Source: an uncultured Eubacteriales bacterium (lineage in GTDB: Bacteria > Bacillota > Clostridia > TANB77 > CAG-508). From it: DNA of 64,000 nt. The notes under the pieces were generated by a model. That model saw only the letters and a list, made by a program, of their open reading frames with translations, did not search any database and was not told the origin of the DNA. Numbering within the stretch: position 1 is the first letter of the stretch; every line of letters begins with the position of its first letter. Location: contig CABUJR010000004.1 in assembly GCA_902492015.1 (NCBI GenBank), positions 62,001 through 126,000 on the forward strand, in the 5' to 3' direction. This document shows, piece after piece, positions 45,900 through 56,018 of this stretch. Made by a program: the position numbers and the translations under genes.

Positions 45900-46766
45900 T
45901 TAAATTTGATTATTACATATAAATTTTTCTATAGCTTCAGCAAAGGCTCCACTTGTTACAGAAGATTTTGTTACATAAGTTGCAACTTGTTTTAATTCAT
46001 CATAAGCTTCACTAACGGCAACTCCAACTCCAGAATTTTTTACCATTTCTAAATCATTTACATTATCTCCAATAGCCATCATATCAGATTTTTTAATTTT
46101 TAAGTAATTTGATAAAAAATTTAAAGCTTCATCTTTATTAATATTTAAAGGAGAAATGTTAAGATATTCATAATCTTTATTAATAATCTTATCTTTATAT
46201 TTTCCACGTTTGTTTATAAAAGTGTGTGCAAGATTTGGATTTATAGATAAAATTTTTTCAAATTCTTTAAGACTAGACTTTTCTGTTGAAATTACTAAAG
46301 AAAAAACTTCTAGGTTATGATTTTCTATGTATGTTATAATATCTTTTATAACTTTAAATTTTAAGTTCTCAGTAGAATTTTGAGATTTTAATTTAAAATT
46401 TCTTAAGTCCATATATTCTAGTTTTTCAGTAATAATTTCATTTTCTGTATACAGATGAATATGAAAGCCAAATCTTTTAGCAAGTGTGGCACAAAAAAGT
46501 AAAGTTTCTTTTGAAAGTGTATTTTTCCAAATCTCTTTCTGAGTTTTAAATTCTATAATTTGAGTTCCATTACCAAAGACACCATATTCTGCATTAAATT
46601 GTTCACAAATTTTTTTAGATACAGAATATGATTTTCCTGTACATATTGTAAATACAATATTATTTTTATGAAGTTGGTCAATCATTTCAAAGTTTTTAGA
46701 AGATATTTTATTATTTTTATCAATAATAGTACCATCTAAATCACTTGCTACTAATTTTATACTCAT
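45900..46766 (-). CDS. Cof-type HAD-superfamily hydrolase
   Basis: The 288-residue product carries the HAD motifs ASDLDGTIID (nucleophile Asp), a central cap of type IIB, and the C-terminal GDNVNDLEMVKNSGVGVAV. Such enzymes dephosphorylate sugar phosphates or nucleotides, and the exact substrate is unknown. I take the ATG at 46766, 8 bases after AAAGG, rather than one two codons upstream. It follows the membrane protein gene by 11 bases and is probably the third gene of that operon. Confidence 0.85.
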   Translation of the reverse strand: MSIKLVASDLDGTIIDKNNKISSKNFEMIDQLHKNNIVFTICTGKSYSVSKKICEQFNAEYGVFGNGTQIIEFKTQKEIWKNTLSKETLLFCATLAKRFGFHIHLYTENEIITEKLEYMDLRNFKLKSQNSTENLKFKVIKDIITYIENHNLEVFSLVISTEKSSLKEFEKILSINPNLAHTFINKRGKYKDKIINKDYEYLNISPLNINKDEALNFLSNYLKIKKSDMMAIGDNVNDLEMVKNSGVGVAVSEAYDELKQVATYVTKSSVTSGAFAEAIEKFICNNQI

Positions 46767-46777
46767 AATCATTACCT

Positions 46778-47791
46778 TTAATTTTTATCATCTTCTTCAA
46801 CTACAACATCATTTTGATCAATTAATCTAATTGTGTTATCCGGATAGAAAGAAGTATTTTTTGCATTCAATTCTTTTACATTATATTTTTGATATGTATA
46901 ATTATCATTTATTTTAACTTTTAATTCTATTGAATAGTTTGTTTCCTGCTCATCAATAGTTCTTGTAACATTTGCTGTAACTGTATAAACATCATTTATT
47001 TTTTCTTTTATCTCAACATCTGAACAAGTATATTTTTCTCTTGTGATTGTTGAACTGTCTGGTCCAAATGTATAAGACTTACTGCTAGATACATATCCAA
47101 TATAATTATTAAAAGATTTTATATATTCTGTATTAGAATAGTCATTTCCAGTAAGCTCTTCTAAATATTTGTGTATATTTTCAGCAGTTGCTGCAAAAGT
47201 TGTATCTACAGTTAAAGAAGAATTTGAAGGCTTATTATCAAAATAATCTTTAGCTATAAAAAGTAATATAGTATTACTTTCCAAATTATTTGTATCTGAT
47301 ACAATTCTATTTATACCAACTGAATAATTTTCAATTAATGCTTTTATTTCATCTAAATTAATATCTGAATAATCTGAAGAGTTTTCTTTAGGAGGAGTAA
47401 CAGTAGCTATTACAGTTGATGAATTTTCTGTAGTATTTGTAGAATTTGAAATTGCATTTGTTGAAGTGTTTTCAGAAACTTCATTTTCTGTCTCTTCTAA
47501 AATATTAGTATTTAAATTTGCAGAATTATCTATAATTTTTTTTGAGCTTTCAAGGTTATCGTTTTTGAAGATTGCTAAATAAATATTAAAACCAACAGAA
47601 AGCATTAAAAGTAGTATTAAAAGAAAAATCAATTTTCTTTGTGTGTATGTATATTTTTTTGCTTTAATATTGGATTTTTCTATATAATTTGTAAAATCTT
47701 CGAAAACAGGTTGACTTACAATTTTGTCTTCTTGAAATACATTTCTTATAAATTGATCTTGCTCTTCATGTAATTTATCTAAATTATCCAT
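46778..47791 (-). CDS. Membrane-anchored partner of the adjacent sigma factor
   Basis: The 337-residue product has about 55 cytoplasmic residues, one membrane helix (KLIFLLILLLMLSVGFNIYLA), a Ser/Thr/Asn-rich linker, and an extracytoplasmic domain that I do not recognise. Its ATG shares a base with the stop of the upstream sigma gene, which points to an anti-sigma or co-sensor role. The topology is like the pair at 1081-2788, but sequence similarity between the two membrane proteins is not evident by eye. Confidence 0.6.
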   Translation of the reverse strand: MDNLDKLHEEQDQFIRNVFQEDKIVSQPVFEDFTNYIEKSNIKAKKYTYTQRKLIFLLILLLMLSVGFNIYLAIFKNDNLESSKKIIDNSANLNTNILEETENEVSENTSTNAISNSTNTTENSSTVIATVTPPKENSSDYSDINLDEIKALIENYSVGINRIVSDTNNLESNTILLFIAKDYFDNKPSNSSLTVDTTFAATAENIHKYLEELTGNDYSNTEYIKSFNNYIGYVSSSKSYTFGPDSSTITREKYTCSDVEIKEKINDVYTVTANVTRTIDEQETNYSIELKVKINDNYTYQKYNVKELNAKNTSFYPDNTIRLIDQNDVVVEEDDKN

Positions 47792-48351
47792 TATAAATCA
47801 ACCTCCTTATTTTTTATCATTTCATATATTTTTATTCTTATAGGATCTAATTTTTCTTTTATAACAGATTCAGATTCCTTAGTTATATTTGAAATTTCAG
47901 AAGGAGTAAGATTTGCATAATAGTAAAGTAGAGCAGTTACTCTATATTGTTCTTCAATACTTGTTATATATTCTTCAACGATAGAGGTCTTTCGGTATGC
48001 CTGATATTCATCATTTTCTAAATTAGTTTCAGATATTGCAATTTTATCTCCAATATTTACAGCTAATTGTTTAGAATTTATTTTTTTATTGATGTCTTTT
48101 GCAAATTTTTTCTTTAGAGTATCACAATTTGATAAAAGAATTTTTAATGAAAAACAAAGAAAGTCTCTTTCATCTTTAGCATTTACAATCTCACGAAAAG
48201 CTTCAGATAAAGAAGTTTCTATAACAGGATAGATGTCCTTATCTGAAATAAAATAGATTCTTGCTGTCTTGTAAAAAATGTGATTATATTTTTTTACTAG
48301 TTCGGCAAAAGCTTGTTTATTTGATTTTTTGGCTTCTTGTAATAAATCCAT
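47791..48351 (-). CDS. Sigma-70 family (ECF-like) sigma factor
   Basis: The 186-residue protein has a region 2-like N-terminus (SNKQAFAELVKKYNHIFYKTA) and a region 4-like C-terminus (YRVTALLYYYANLTPSEISN, then SESVIKEKLDPIRIKIYEMI). Both are diverged from standard ECF factors, so promoter recognition may be unusual. The ATG at 48351 lies 5 bases after AAAGGTGG. It is translationally coupled to the membrane protein gene. Confidence 0.65.
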   Translation of the reverse strand: MDLLQEAKKSNKQAFAELVKKYNHIFYKTARIYFISDKDIYPVIETSLSEAFREIVNAKDERDFLCFSLKILLSNCDTLKKKFAKDINKKINSKQLAVNIGDKIAISETNLENDEYQAYRKTSIVEEYITSIEEQYRVTALLYYYANLTPSEISNITKESESVIKEKLDPIRIKIYEMIKNKEVDL

Positions 48352-48547
48352 TTTTACCACCTTTCTTTAATTAATAATTGTTATATCTAAAATAGATAAT
48401 TCATTAAAATTTTGTGTTTTCAATATATTATTCTTTAAGGCGATTTTATCATAACAGAAAGATTAAATCAATTTAAAAATAAGATATTTGAATTTTATAA
48501 TATTTTGTGCTATTATGAAGTAAATTTTGGTAAAAATTGGAGAAGTT

Positions 48548-49282
48548 ATGAGAAACATAAAATTAATAATTGAATATGATGGAAAAGGTTTTAATGGATG
48601 GCAAAAACAGCCTAACAAATTAAATATACAAGGAGAAATTGAAAGAGCAATAGAGGAAATAACAGGAGAAAAGATAGATTTAATAGCCTCTGGTAGAACC
48701 GATGCTGGAGTTCATAGTTTAGGTCAAACTGCAAATTTTAAAACTGAAAGTAAAATTCCAATAGAAAAAATACCTATTGCTATAAATTCTAAGTTAAAGC
48801 AAAGTATTGTAATAAAATCAGCAGAAGAAGTTGATGAAAGATTTCATAGCAGATATAATGTAAAATCCAAAAAATATAGGTATACAATAAATAATTCTAA
48901 ATATGGTAGTGCAATTTATAGAAATATGGAATATCATTTTCCAGTAGAACTTAATTTAGAAAAAATGCAAAAAGCTGCAAAATATTTTGAAGGAGAACAT
49001 GATTTTAAAGCTTTTAAAGCAAGTGGTACAAGTAGTAAAAGTAGTGTAAGAAAAATTTATAAAGCAGAAGTAGTAAAAAATGGAGATAGAATTTATATTG
49101 AACTTACAGGAAATGGATTTTTATATAATATGGTAAGGATAATATCTGGAACTTTACTTGATGTCGGAATAGGAAAAATAGAGCCAGAAGAAATTAAGGA
49201 CATTATTGATAAAAAAGACAGAAAGTTTGCAGGAAAAACTTTACCACCACAAGGATTATGTTTAGTAGAGGTTAATTATTAA
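48548..49282 (+). CDS. truA: tRNA pseudouridine(38-40) synthase TruA
   Basis: TruA converts uridines 38-40 in the tRNA anticodon arm to pseudouridine. The 244-residue protein begins NIKLIIEYDGKGFNGWQ and holds the catalytic Asp in ASGRTDAGVHSLGQ, then YRYTINNSKYGSAI and the C-terminal GNGFLYNMVRIISGTLLD. The ATG at 48548, after TTGGAGAAGTT, is favoured over an upstream frame start. Anticodon-loop modification affects frame maintenance, which is of interest given the frameshift sites in this window. Confidence 0.92.
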   Translation: MRNIKLIIEYDGKGFNGWQKQPNKLNIQGEIERAIEEITGEKIDLIASGRTDAGVHSLGQTANFKTESKIPIEKIPIAINSKLKQSIVIKSAEEVDERFHSRYNVKSKKYRYTINNSKYGSAIYRNMEYHFPVELNLEKMQKAAKYFEGEHDFKAFKASGTSSKSSVRKIYKAEVVKNGDRIYIELTGNGFLYNMVRIISGTLLDVGIGKIEPEEIKDIIDKKDRKFAGKTLPPQGLCLVEVNY

Positions 49283-49427
49283 AAGCAGAATTCATTAAAA
49301 TATTTAATATTATAATTTATTAAAATAAATTTAAAACGAATTATAAGTTAAATAATAATAGGTAACAAATAAAAAATAATAGAATATTATATAATAAATA
49401 TTTATAAAATATGGAGGTATTAATTAT

Positions 49428-49853
49428 ATGAATATTTTACTATTTTTTTTCGCAATTCCAATAGCAACAATTATACTTTCTGCTATATTTGAAACTTTTA
49501 TAAATTCTCCAGTAAAAGTAGCTGGAATATTTTTCTCAATATTTTTAGTAATTGCATTTATTTTAGGAGGTACTGCAGAACTTATAGTTGCTGCAATAAT
49601 ATATACAATAATATCTTTTATAACAGCTTATATTGTTAAAATAATTACAAATAGAAATAATTGTGGTATAAGATGTGAAAGAAGAAATGATTATGATGAT
49701 TATAATTTCAGAAATAATAATATAGGTCCAATGTCACAGTTTAGATTTAATAATGAGAATCTTATATCAAATTCTATTCAAGATAATGACAATATAATGT
49801 TTAATGAAAATAATTTTAATGTAAATAATAATTCTTGTAGAAGATATAAATAA
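49428..49853 (+). CDS. Small membrane protein with Asn-rich tail
   Basis: The 141-residue product has about three hydrophobic helices in the first 75 residues, then a hydrophilic tail rich in Asn, Asp and Arg (NRNNCGIRCERRNDYDDYNF). No family is recognised. GGAGGTATTAATTAT precedes the ATG. It stands between truA and a terminator and may be transcribed with truA or alone. Confidence 0.55.
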   Translation: MNILLFFFAIPIATIILSAIFETFINSPVKVAGIFFSIFLVIAFILGGTAELIVAAIIYTIISFITAYIVKIITNRNNCGIRCERRNDYDDYNFRNNNIGPMSQFRFNNENLISNSIQDNDNIMFNENNFNVNNNSCRRYK

Positions 49854-49869
49854 TTTAATAAATAATATA

Positions 49870-49905
49870 AAGAATGAGTACTATTATTAGAATTCATTCT
49901 TTTAT
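49870..49905 (+). terminator. Terminator after the small membrane protein gene
   Basis: AAGAATGA pairs with TCATTCTT and runs into a T tract; the stem is AT-rich but perfect. Confidence 0.65.
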
Positions 49906-49970
49906 TAAAAGTATTTTTTTGTTGAAATAAAAAAATGAGCATGTTATAATCGAAATGAACAAATGAAAGG

Positions 49971-50867
49971 GTGAGAAAAATAAAGATAGCAATAGTTTCA
50001 GATATTCATGGAAATAGTGTAGCACTAAAAGAAGTTTTAAAAGATGCTGAGAAAAATCTTGTAGATGAGTATATTTTTTTGGGAGATTTAGTAAATGATT
50101 TACCTTTTGGAAATGAAACTTTGAAAATAGTAAGAGAAAAAAGTGACAAAATAATAAAAGGTAATAAAGAACAATATTTAATAGAATATGAAAAATATAA
50201 TTATGATTGGAAAAATCTTCAATTTAGAAATGTTAAATTTATGTATAATGAACTTTCTAAGGAAAATATGAATTTTATAAGAAACTTACCACATTTTTTG
50301 AAAAAAGAGTATGCAGGAGTAAAAATTTTATTTGCACATGGTTCTCCAAATTCTGTAGAAGAATTGTTAAACAGAAACAAAAGAGAATTATTAGAAAAAT
50401 ATGCAAATGAAATTGATGCAGATGCCCTAATTTTTGGACATACTCATGAAAAAATGTGGTATGAATACATAAATGGAAAATTAATAATGAATGCTGGTTG
50501 TTGTGGAGTTTCACCACATTATTTTGGAAAAGCAGAATATGTAATTTTAGAACTTGATGAAGGAAAAATAAAAAATATTAATTTAAGAGTTATACCTTAT
50601 GATATAAATTTGGTAAAACAGAAAATAATAGAAAGCGGAATTTTGAAAGAAGATAAAGTTCTTATGAATTTAACATATTGTGGAATAAATGGAAATGGAA
50701 AAGTTAGATATGATTTTTTAAAAGAAGCAAAACAGATAATGCTAGAAAGAAATATAAGGCTAAATAAAAAAGCTGAAAAAGGAATTTATTCATATTTTAA
50801 ATTATATGATGATGATATTTGGCTTGGACTTGCAGAAAAATATAAAAAATATTTTGTTTTTGAATAA
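49971..50867 (+). CDS. Calcineurin-like metallophosphoesterase
   Basis: The 298-residue protein shows the two-metal site in order: VSDIHGNSVAL, FLGDLVNDLPFG, GNKEQY, FAHGSPNS and FGHTHEKMWYE. It belongs to the YfcE/Icc-like phosphodiesterase group, of unknown substrate. The C-terminal 90 residues are an added domain. The start is unsettled: GTG at 49971 lies almost within the only Shine-Dalgarno (GAAAGG), but no better codon exists before the first motif. Confidence 0.8.
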   Translation: MRKIKIAIVSDIHGNSVALKEVLKDAEKNLVDEYIFLGDLVNDLPFGNETLKIVREKSDKIIKGNKEQYLIEYEKYNYDWKNLQFRNVKFMYNELSKENMNFIRNLPHFLKKEYAGVKILFAHGSPNSVEELLNRNKRELLEKYANEIDADALIFGHTHEKMWYEYINGKLIMNAGCCGVSPHYFGKAEYVILELDEGKIKNINLRVIPYDINLVKQKIIESGILKEDKVLMNLTYCGINGNGKVRYDFLKEAKQIMLERNIRLNKKAEKGIYSYFKLYDDDIWLGLAEKYKKYFVFE

Positions 50868-50971
50868 AAATATTTTTATATTTAATAAATTATTATACTT
50901 TAATTCATACTAAGTTAAGAAAAGAAAAAATAAAGATAGATTATAAAATAAAAAAATAAGAAGAGGAATAT

Positions 50972-51205
50972 ATGAGATTAGATAAATTTTTAAAAGTAAG
51001 TAGAGTGATTAAAAGAAGAACTGTTGCAAATGATGCAGCAGATAATGGAAGGATAGCTGTAAATGGGAAAATAGTTAAACCAAGCTATGAAGTTAAAGTT
51101 GGAGATATTGTTGAAATAAAATTTGGTGATAAAGTATCAAGATTTGAAATTTTGAGGGTTCCTAAAAACCAAAGTGATGTAAATGAAATAATAAAAATAT
51201 TATAA
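50972..51205 (+). CDS. rqcP: S4-domain RNA-binding protein RqcP
   Basis: RqcP (YabO type) helps RqcH add alanine tails to nascent chains on stalled 50S subunits. The 77-residue protein is a single S4 domain: MRLDKFLKVSRVIKRRTVAN, then GRIAVNGKIVKPSYEVKVGD and VEIKFGDKVSRFEI, closely following the Bacillus protein. AGAGGAATAT precedes the ATG. Ribosome quality control would be relevant if CGG codons stall ribosomes here. Confidence 0.88.
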   Translation: MRLDKFLKVSRVIKRRTVANDAADNGRIAVNGKIVKPSYEVKVGDIVEIKFGDKVSRFEILRVPKNQSDVNEIIKIL

Positions 51206-51228
51206 AATTTTATATTAAAAAAATGGAA

Positions 51229-51260
51229 AACCCCTCCTCTGGAAGACCAGAAGAGGGGTT
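51229..51260. terminator. Bidirectional terminator between rqcP and the membrane cassette
   Basis: AACCCCTCCTCTGG pairs with CCAGAAGAGGGGTT (one mismatch) around AAGA. It lies between the convergent ends of rqcP and the small membrane gene. Its GC-rich stem resembles those of the other cassettes. Confidence 0.7.
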
Positions 51261-51402
51261 AGTGCCGTACACAAATTTACCCTTCTAAAATCAAAACGCT
51301 CTGTGCTCTGTCTCTCGCTCTCTTCCCAAATCTCCGAAATTCAAACATCTCTCCGTTTGACACCCCTAAGTATATAATTGCTTATATATAAAAGATTTGA
51401 GA

Positions 51403-51621
51403 TTAGAAGACAGCACCTCGTTTTACCTTTAGTCGGCGACGTTTCCGTCGCATCATCGCATTTACAAAACTATCACAAGTTTTTCCAATTCTGGACATTA
51501 CCAGTGATATTTCTTCACAAATCATTTCAACATTCCCAGCAAAACCATGTTTTGCCATGTACCTAAAATGAATTGCGAAAACTAGTAAAATGAATAATGC
51601 TACAATGGTAAACGTCATCAT
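51403..51621 (-). CDS. Small membrane protein with basic tail
   Basis: The 72-residue product has one N-terminal membrane helix (MMTFTIVALFILLVFAIHFRY) and a very basic C-terminus (MMRRKRRRLKVKRGAVF). No family is recognised. GGAGGTG, 7 bases before the ATG, shows it is translated. Composition is richer in GC than its surroundings and codon 59 is an in-frame CGG (51445-51447 on this strand). The 140 bases between its stop and the rqcP terminator hold no gene. Confidence 0.6.
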   Translation of the reverse strand: MMTFTIVALFILLVFAIHFRYMAKHGFAGNVEMICEEISLVMSRIGKTCDSFVNAMMRRKRRRLKVKRGAVF

Positions 51622-51631
51622 GCGCTTGCAC

Positions 51632-51737
51632 CTCCTTCCGTAATAAGCTCATAAAACATTACTGTCTTATGAGGTGAAGGGCAATGCCCGTTTACTGTTA
51701 CGAAAAATAGTATAAAACATTTATGATACAAAGTCAA
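51632..51737 (-). promoter_or_regulatory. Promoter and two-hairpin leader of the small membrane gene
   Basis: On the minus strand TTGACT (51737-51732) and TATACT (51714-51709) are 17 bases apart. The leader carries GGGC-ATT-GCCC (51689-51679) and CTCATAA paired with TTATGAG (51673-51648), then the ribosome site. The second hairpin matches in kind and position the CTCATCAA/TTGATGAG hairpin before the cassette at 26854. Confidence 0.6.
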
Positions 51738-51832
51738 GTAAAATTCTGAAATTTAAGCAATAAAACCTTATATTGATAAAATCCAGTATATGTGATATAT
51801 TTTAGAAAATAAGTATAAAGGAAGTAGATGAT

Positions 51833-54800
51833 ATGCCAGATTTTGTTCATTTACATGTCCATAGTGAATATAGTCTTTTAGATGGTATGTGTAGAATTAA
51901 AGATTTGCCAAAAAGAGCAAAAGAACTAGGGATGAAAGCAATAGCGATAACAGACCATGGTGTAATGTATGGAGCTGTAAATTTTTATAAGGAATGTAAA
52001 AAAGAAGGAATAAAGCCTATAATTGGTTGCGAAGTATATGTTGCTCCAAGAAGTAGATTTGAAAAAGAAGCAGGCATAGACGATGAGTATTCACATCTTA
52101 TTTTACTTGCAAAAAATAAAATAGGATACCAAAATCTTATAAAACTAGTTTCTTTAAGTTTTACAGAAGGATATTATTATAAGCCTCGTATAGATACTGA
52201 AATTTTAGAAAAGTATAGTGAAGGATTGATTTGCCTTAGTGCTTGTTTAGCAGGTAGTATAAATAAAGCAATCTTAAGAGATAATTTAGAAGAAGCAAAA
52301 AAAATAGCCTTATGGCATAAAAAAGTTTTTGGAGAAGATTATTATTTAGAAATACAAAATAATGGTTTACCAGAACAAGTAATGGTGAATCAAAAATTAA
52401 TTGCTTTATCAAGAGAATTAGATATTCCACTTGTTGGAACAAATGATGCTCATTATTTAAGAAAAGAAGATAGTTATAATCATGAAATCTTACTTTGTAT
52501 ACAAACAGCAAAGAAAATCCATGATGAAGATAGAATGAGATTTGAAACAGATGAATTTTATATAAAATCACCAGAAGAGATGGCAGATTATTTTTCAGCT
52601 GTTCCAGAAGCTATTGAAAATACTGTAAAAATAGCAGATAAATGTAATTTTGATTTTGAATTTGGAGTTACTAAACTTCCAAATTATGATGTACCAGAAG
52701 GTTATGAAACTCATGAAGAATATTTTACAGAATTAACATGGAATGGAATAGAAGAAAGATATGGAAAAAATTATAGTGATGAAGTAAAACAAAGAGCAGA
52801 ATATGAGCTTGGAATTATTTCAAAAATGGGATATATTGATTATTATTTAATTGTTTGGGATTATATACATTATGCAAAATCAGTTGGAATACCAGTAGGA
52901 CCTCGGACGTGGTTCTGGTGCTGGTTCAATAGTTGCTTATGCAATAGGAATAACAGATATAGACCCACTTAAATATAATTTGCTTTTTGAGAGATTTTTA
53001 AACCCAGAAAGAATTAGTATGCCAGACTTTGATGTTGATTTTTCAGATGAAAGAAGACAAGAAGTAATAGATTATGTTTGTAGAAAATATGGACAAGATC
53101 ATGTTTCACAAATAATAACTTTTGGTACATTATCTGCTAAAAGTGTTATTCGTGATGTAGGAAGAGTTTTAGATGTTCCTTATTCAGATGTAGATAAAAT
53201 TGCAAAAATGATTCCATTTGAAGTTCACATGACAATAGATAAAGCTTTAGAAGAAAATAGAGAATTAAAAGAACAATATGAAAATGATGAAACCACAAAA
53301 CAAATAATAGATATTGCAAAAGGATTAGAAGGAATGCCTAGAAATGCATCTACACATGCTTGTGGAGTTGTTATAACAAAAGATCCAGTAGATACTTATG
53401 TACCACTTTGTACAAATGATGGTAACGTAGTTGCGCAATATACAATGGTTTTATTAGAAGAATTAGGCTTATTAAAAATGGACTTTTTGGGATTAAGAAC
53501 TTTAAGTGTGATTGCAAACTGTTTGGAACTTGTAAAGAAAAACAGAGGAATAGATGTTGTATTTGATGACAAAATGGATGATCCAAAAGTATATAAATTA
53601 TGGCAAGAAGGAAAATCTTTTGGAATATTTCAATTTGAAAGTGCTGGAATTACATCATTTATGAAAGAATTAAAACCAGATTGTTTTGAGGATATTGTAG
53701 CTGGAGTATCTTTATATAGACCTGGTCCAATGGACCAAATACCAAGATATATAAAAGGAAAACTAAATCCAGGTCATAATGAATATACACATCCTGCTCT
53801 AGAGCCAATATTAAATGTAACTTATGGTTGTATGGTATATCAAGAACAAGTTATGCAAATTGTAAGAGACTTAGCAGGCTATTCACTAGGAAGAGCAGAT
53901 TTAGTTAGACGTGCTATGGGTAAAAAGAAACTAGATGTAATGGCAAAAGAAAGAGAAGTATTTATAAATGGACAAGTTGACGAAAATGGAAATGTAGAAG
54001 TTCCTGGGTGTGTAAGAAATGGAATAGATGCAGAATCTGCTAATAAAATTTTTGATGAGATGGCTGAATTTGCAAAATATGCTTTTAACAAGTCACATGC
54101 AGCAGCTTATGCTGTTATTTCATATAGAACGGCATATTTAAAAGCATATTATAAAGAAGAACTAATGGCAGCAACTTTAAATAGTTTTTTAGGAAATTTA
54201 GATAAAATTCCTGTATATATTCAAGACTGTAAAGACATGGGAATTGAAATTTTAAATCCTAATATAAATGAAAGTGAAACAAAATTTACTGTTATAGGTG
54301 ATAAAATTAGATTTGGACTTGGAAGCATAAAAAATGTAGGAGTAGCTGTTATTGATGCGATTGTTGCAGAAAGGGAAAAGAATGGTCCATTTGAAAGTTT
54401 TACATCTTTTTGTGAAAGAGTAAAAAACGAATCTGTTAATAAAAAATGTATTGAAAGCTTAATAAAAGCAGGAACTTTTGATGATTTTGGTAAAACTAGA
54501 GCAACACTTTTGGCATCTTTTGAAACAATATTAGATACTATAAACAATGAGAATAAAAATAAAATGGAAAACCAAGTATCTATGTTTGATTTGATAGAAG
54601 AAGATGATGAAAAAATAGAAGTGCAAAAATATAAATTTATAGAAAAAGAAGAAATGGATACTAAAGAATTACTAAGCTTAGAAAAAGAAATGCTAGGGGT
54701 ATATATTTCAGGGCATCCATTAGATAAAATGAGAAATGCTATTGAAAAAAATGCTAATATTTCTACATTAAATATGATAAAAATTAATGAGGATGTAGAG

Positions 54801-55346
54801 GCTTTTGGAGAAAGTAAAGAATATAAAGATGGTCAGAATGTTAAATTTGTTGGAATTATTTCAAAAGTAACAAAAAAATTCACAAGAAAAAATACAACAA
54901 TGGCTTTTGTAACTTTAGAAGATTTTTACGGAACTGCAGAAATTATAGTATTTGATAGTGTTTATTCAAAATCAAGTAGTATTATAATTGAAGATAATAT
55001 TATTTTAGTTGAAGGAAGGCTAAGTATAAGAGAAGATGAACCAGTAAAAATAGTTGCATCAAATATTAAGGAATTTTCTGAAAATATTTTTAATGAAACA
55101 GCAAAAAAATCTGAAATGAAATTAAATACAATAAAAACACTAAATATAAATATTACAAATTTAACAGAAGAACAAAAACAAAAATTAAGAGGAGCAATAA
55201 AGTTTTTTACAGGTGATAGAATAAATGTAAAACTAGAAATAACTGATAATGGTGAAATAAAACCCTGTGGAGGCATTTTTTTAACAGATAAAATTTTAGA
55301 AATATTTCAAAATTTAGTATCAAAAGAAAATGTTATTTTAAAATAA
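51833..55346 (+). CDS. dnaE: DNA polymerase III alpha subunit DnaE requiring a +1 frameshift at CGG
   Basis: DnaE is a replicative polymerase of family C. The first frame (51833-52903) encodes the PHP domain (FVHLHVHSEYSLLDGMCRIK) and the start of the palm, up to VGIPVGP. At 52904 an in-frame CGG follows CCT. Skipping the C gives GGA-CGT-GGT, that is GRGSGAGSIVAYAIGITDID, the highly conserved GPGRGSxAGS block, and then the catalytic PDFDVDF. The frame runs to 55346 through the fingers, the helix-hairpin-helix and the OB domain (VKFVGIISKVTKKFTRKNTT). The joined protein is 1170 residues, normal size. The unshifted frame would end 22 codons on, with no polymerase active site. Confidence 0.92.
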
Positions 55347-55450
55347 ATAGATTTAAAATATACATGTTACAGATAAATTAAAAAAAATATTGAAAGAGAA
55401 GAAAAAAGATAGTATAATTTGTATGAAAAAAGGAGAATGGGAGTAACATT

Positions 55451-55972
55451 ATGAGAAGAGAAGATGGATTATCGATAATATCTTTGATAATTATAATAAT
55501 AATATTAATAATTATAGCTTTTATTGCAGGACATAAGATTTTTGGAGAAAATGGAGTAGTAGATAACTATAAAAAAGCTGATACAGAATTTAATAAAAAT
55601 GAAATAGCAGATAAATTAAATCTTATAATTAAAGAAAAATATGTATTAGATTATAAATATGCTTTAGAAAATAAGAAAAATATTGATGAGATTTTCAATG
55701 AACAAGCTCTTATGAACTATCTTTTAGAAAATAAATATATAGAACAATTAAAAGATATAAAAGACAATTTAGTTCAAGACCAGTACTATATAAACCCAGA
55801 TTCATTAAATAGTGATATTGCGACAAATGCAATAAATAAAAATGGTTCTGAAGGAAATGGAACAAAAATATTTAAAATAAAGAAGGAAAATGATAAATAT
55901 AATATATATTTTGTTAATAAATATGGAGATGAAGAAAATTTAGGTGAACTTGTAATGAAGCCAGAAGTGTAA
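55451..55972 (+). CDS. Pseudopilin-like protein with prepilin-type N-terminus
   Basis: The 173-residue product begins MRREDGLSIISLIIIIIILI, where the Gly followed by a hydrophobic helix resembles a type IV prepilin processing site, and continues with FGENGVVDNYKKAD, a pattern common in clostridial prepilin-type proteins. The usual Glu at mature position 5 is replaced. The rest is soluble. It leads a three-gene run with the serpin-like and the caspase/CHAT-like genes and is probably surface exposed. GGGAGTAACATT precedes the ATG. Confidence 0.6.
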   Translation: MRREDGLSIISLIIIIIILIIIAFIAGHKIFGENGVVDNYKKADTEFNKNEIADKLNLIIKEKYVLDYKYALENKKNIDEIFNEQALMNYLLENKYIEQLKDIKDNLVQDQYYINPDSLNSDIATNAINKNGSEGNGTKIFKIKKENDKYNIYFVNKYGDEENLGELVMKPEV

Positions 55973-56018
55973 GAAAAATATACAGATATAATGTAAATTA
56001 TAAAATAGAGGTAAATAT

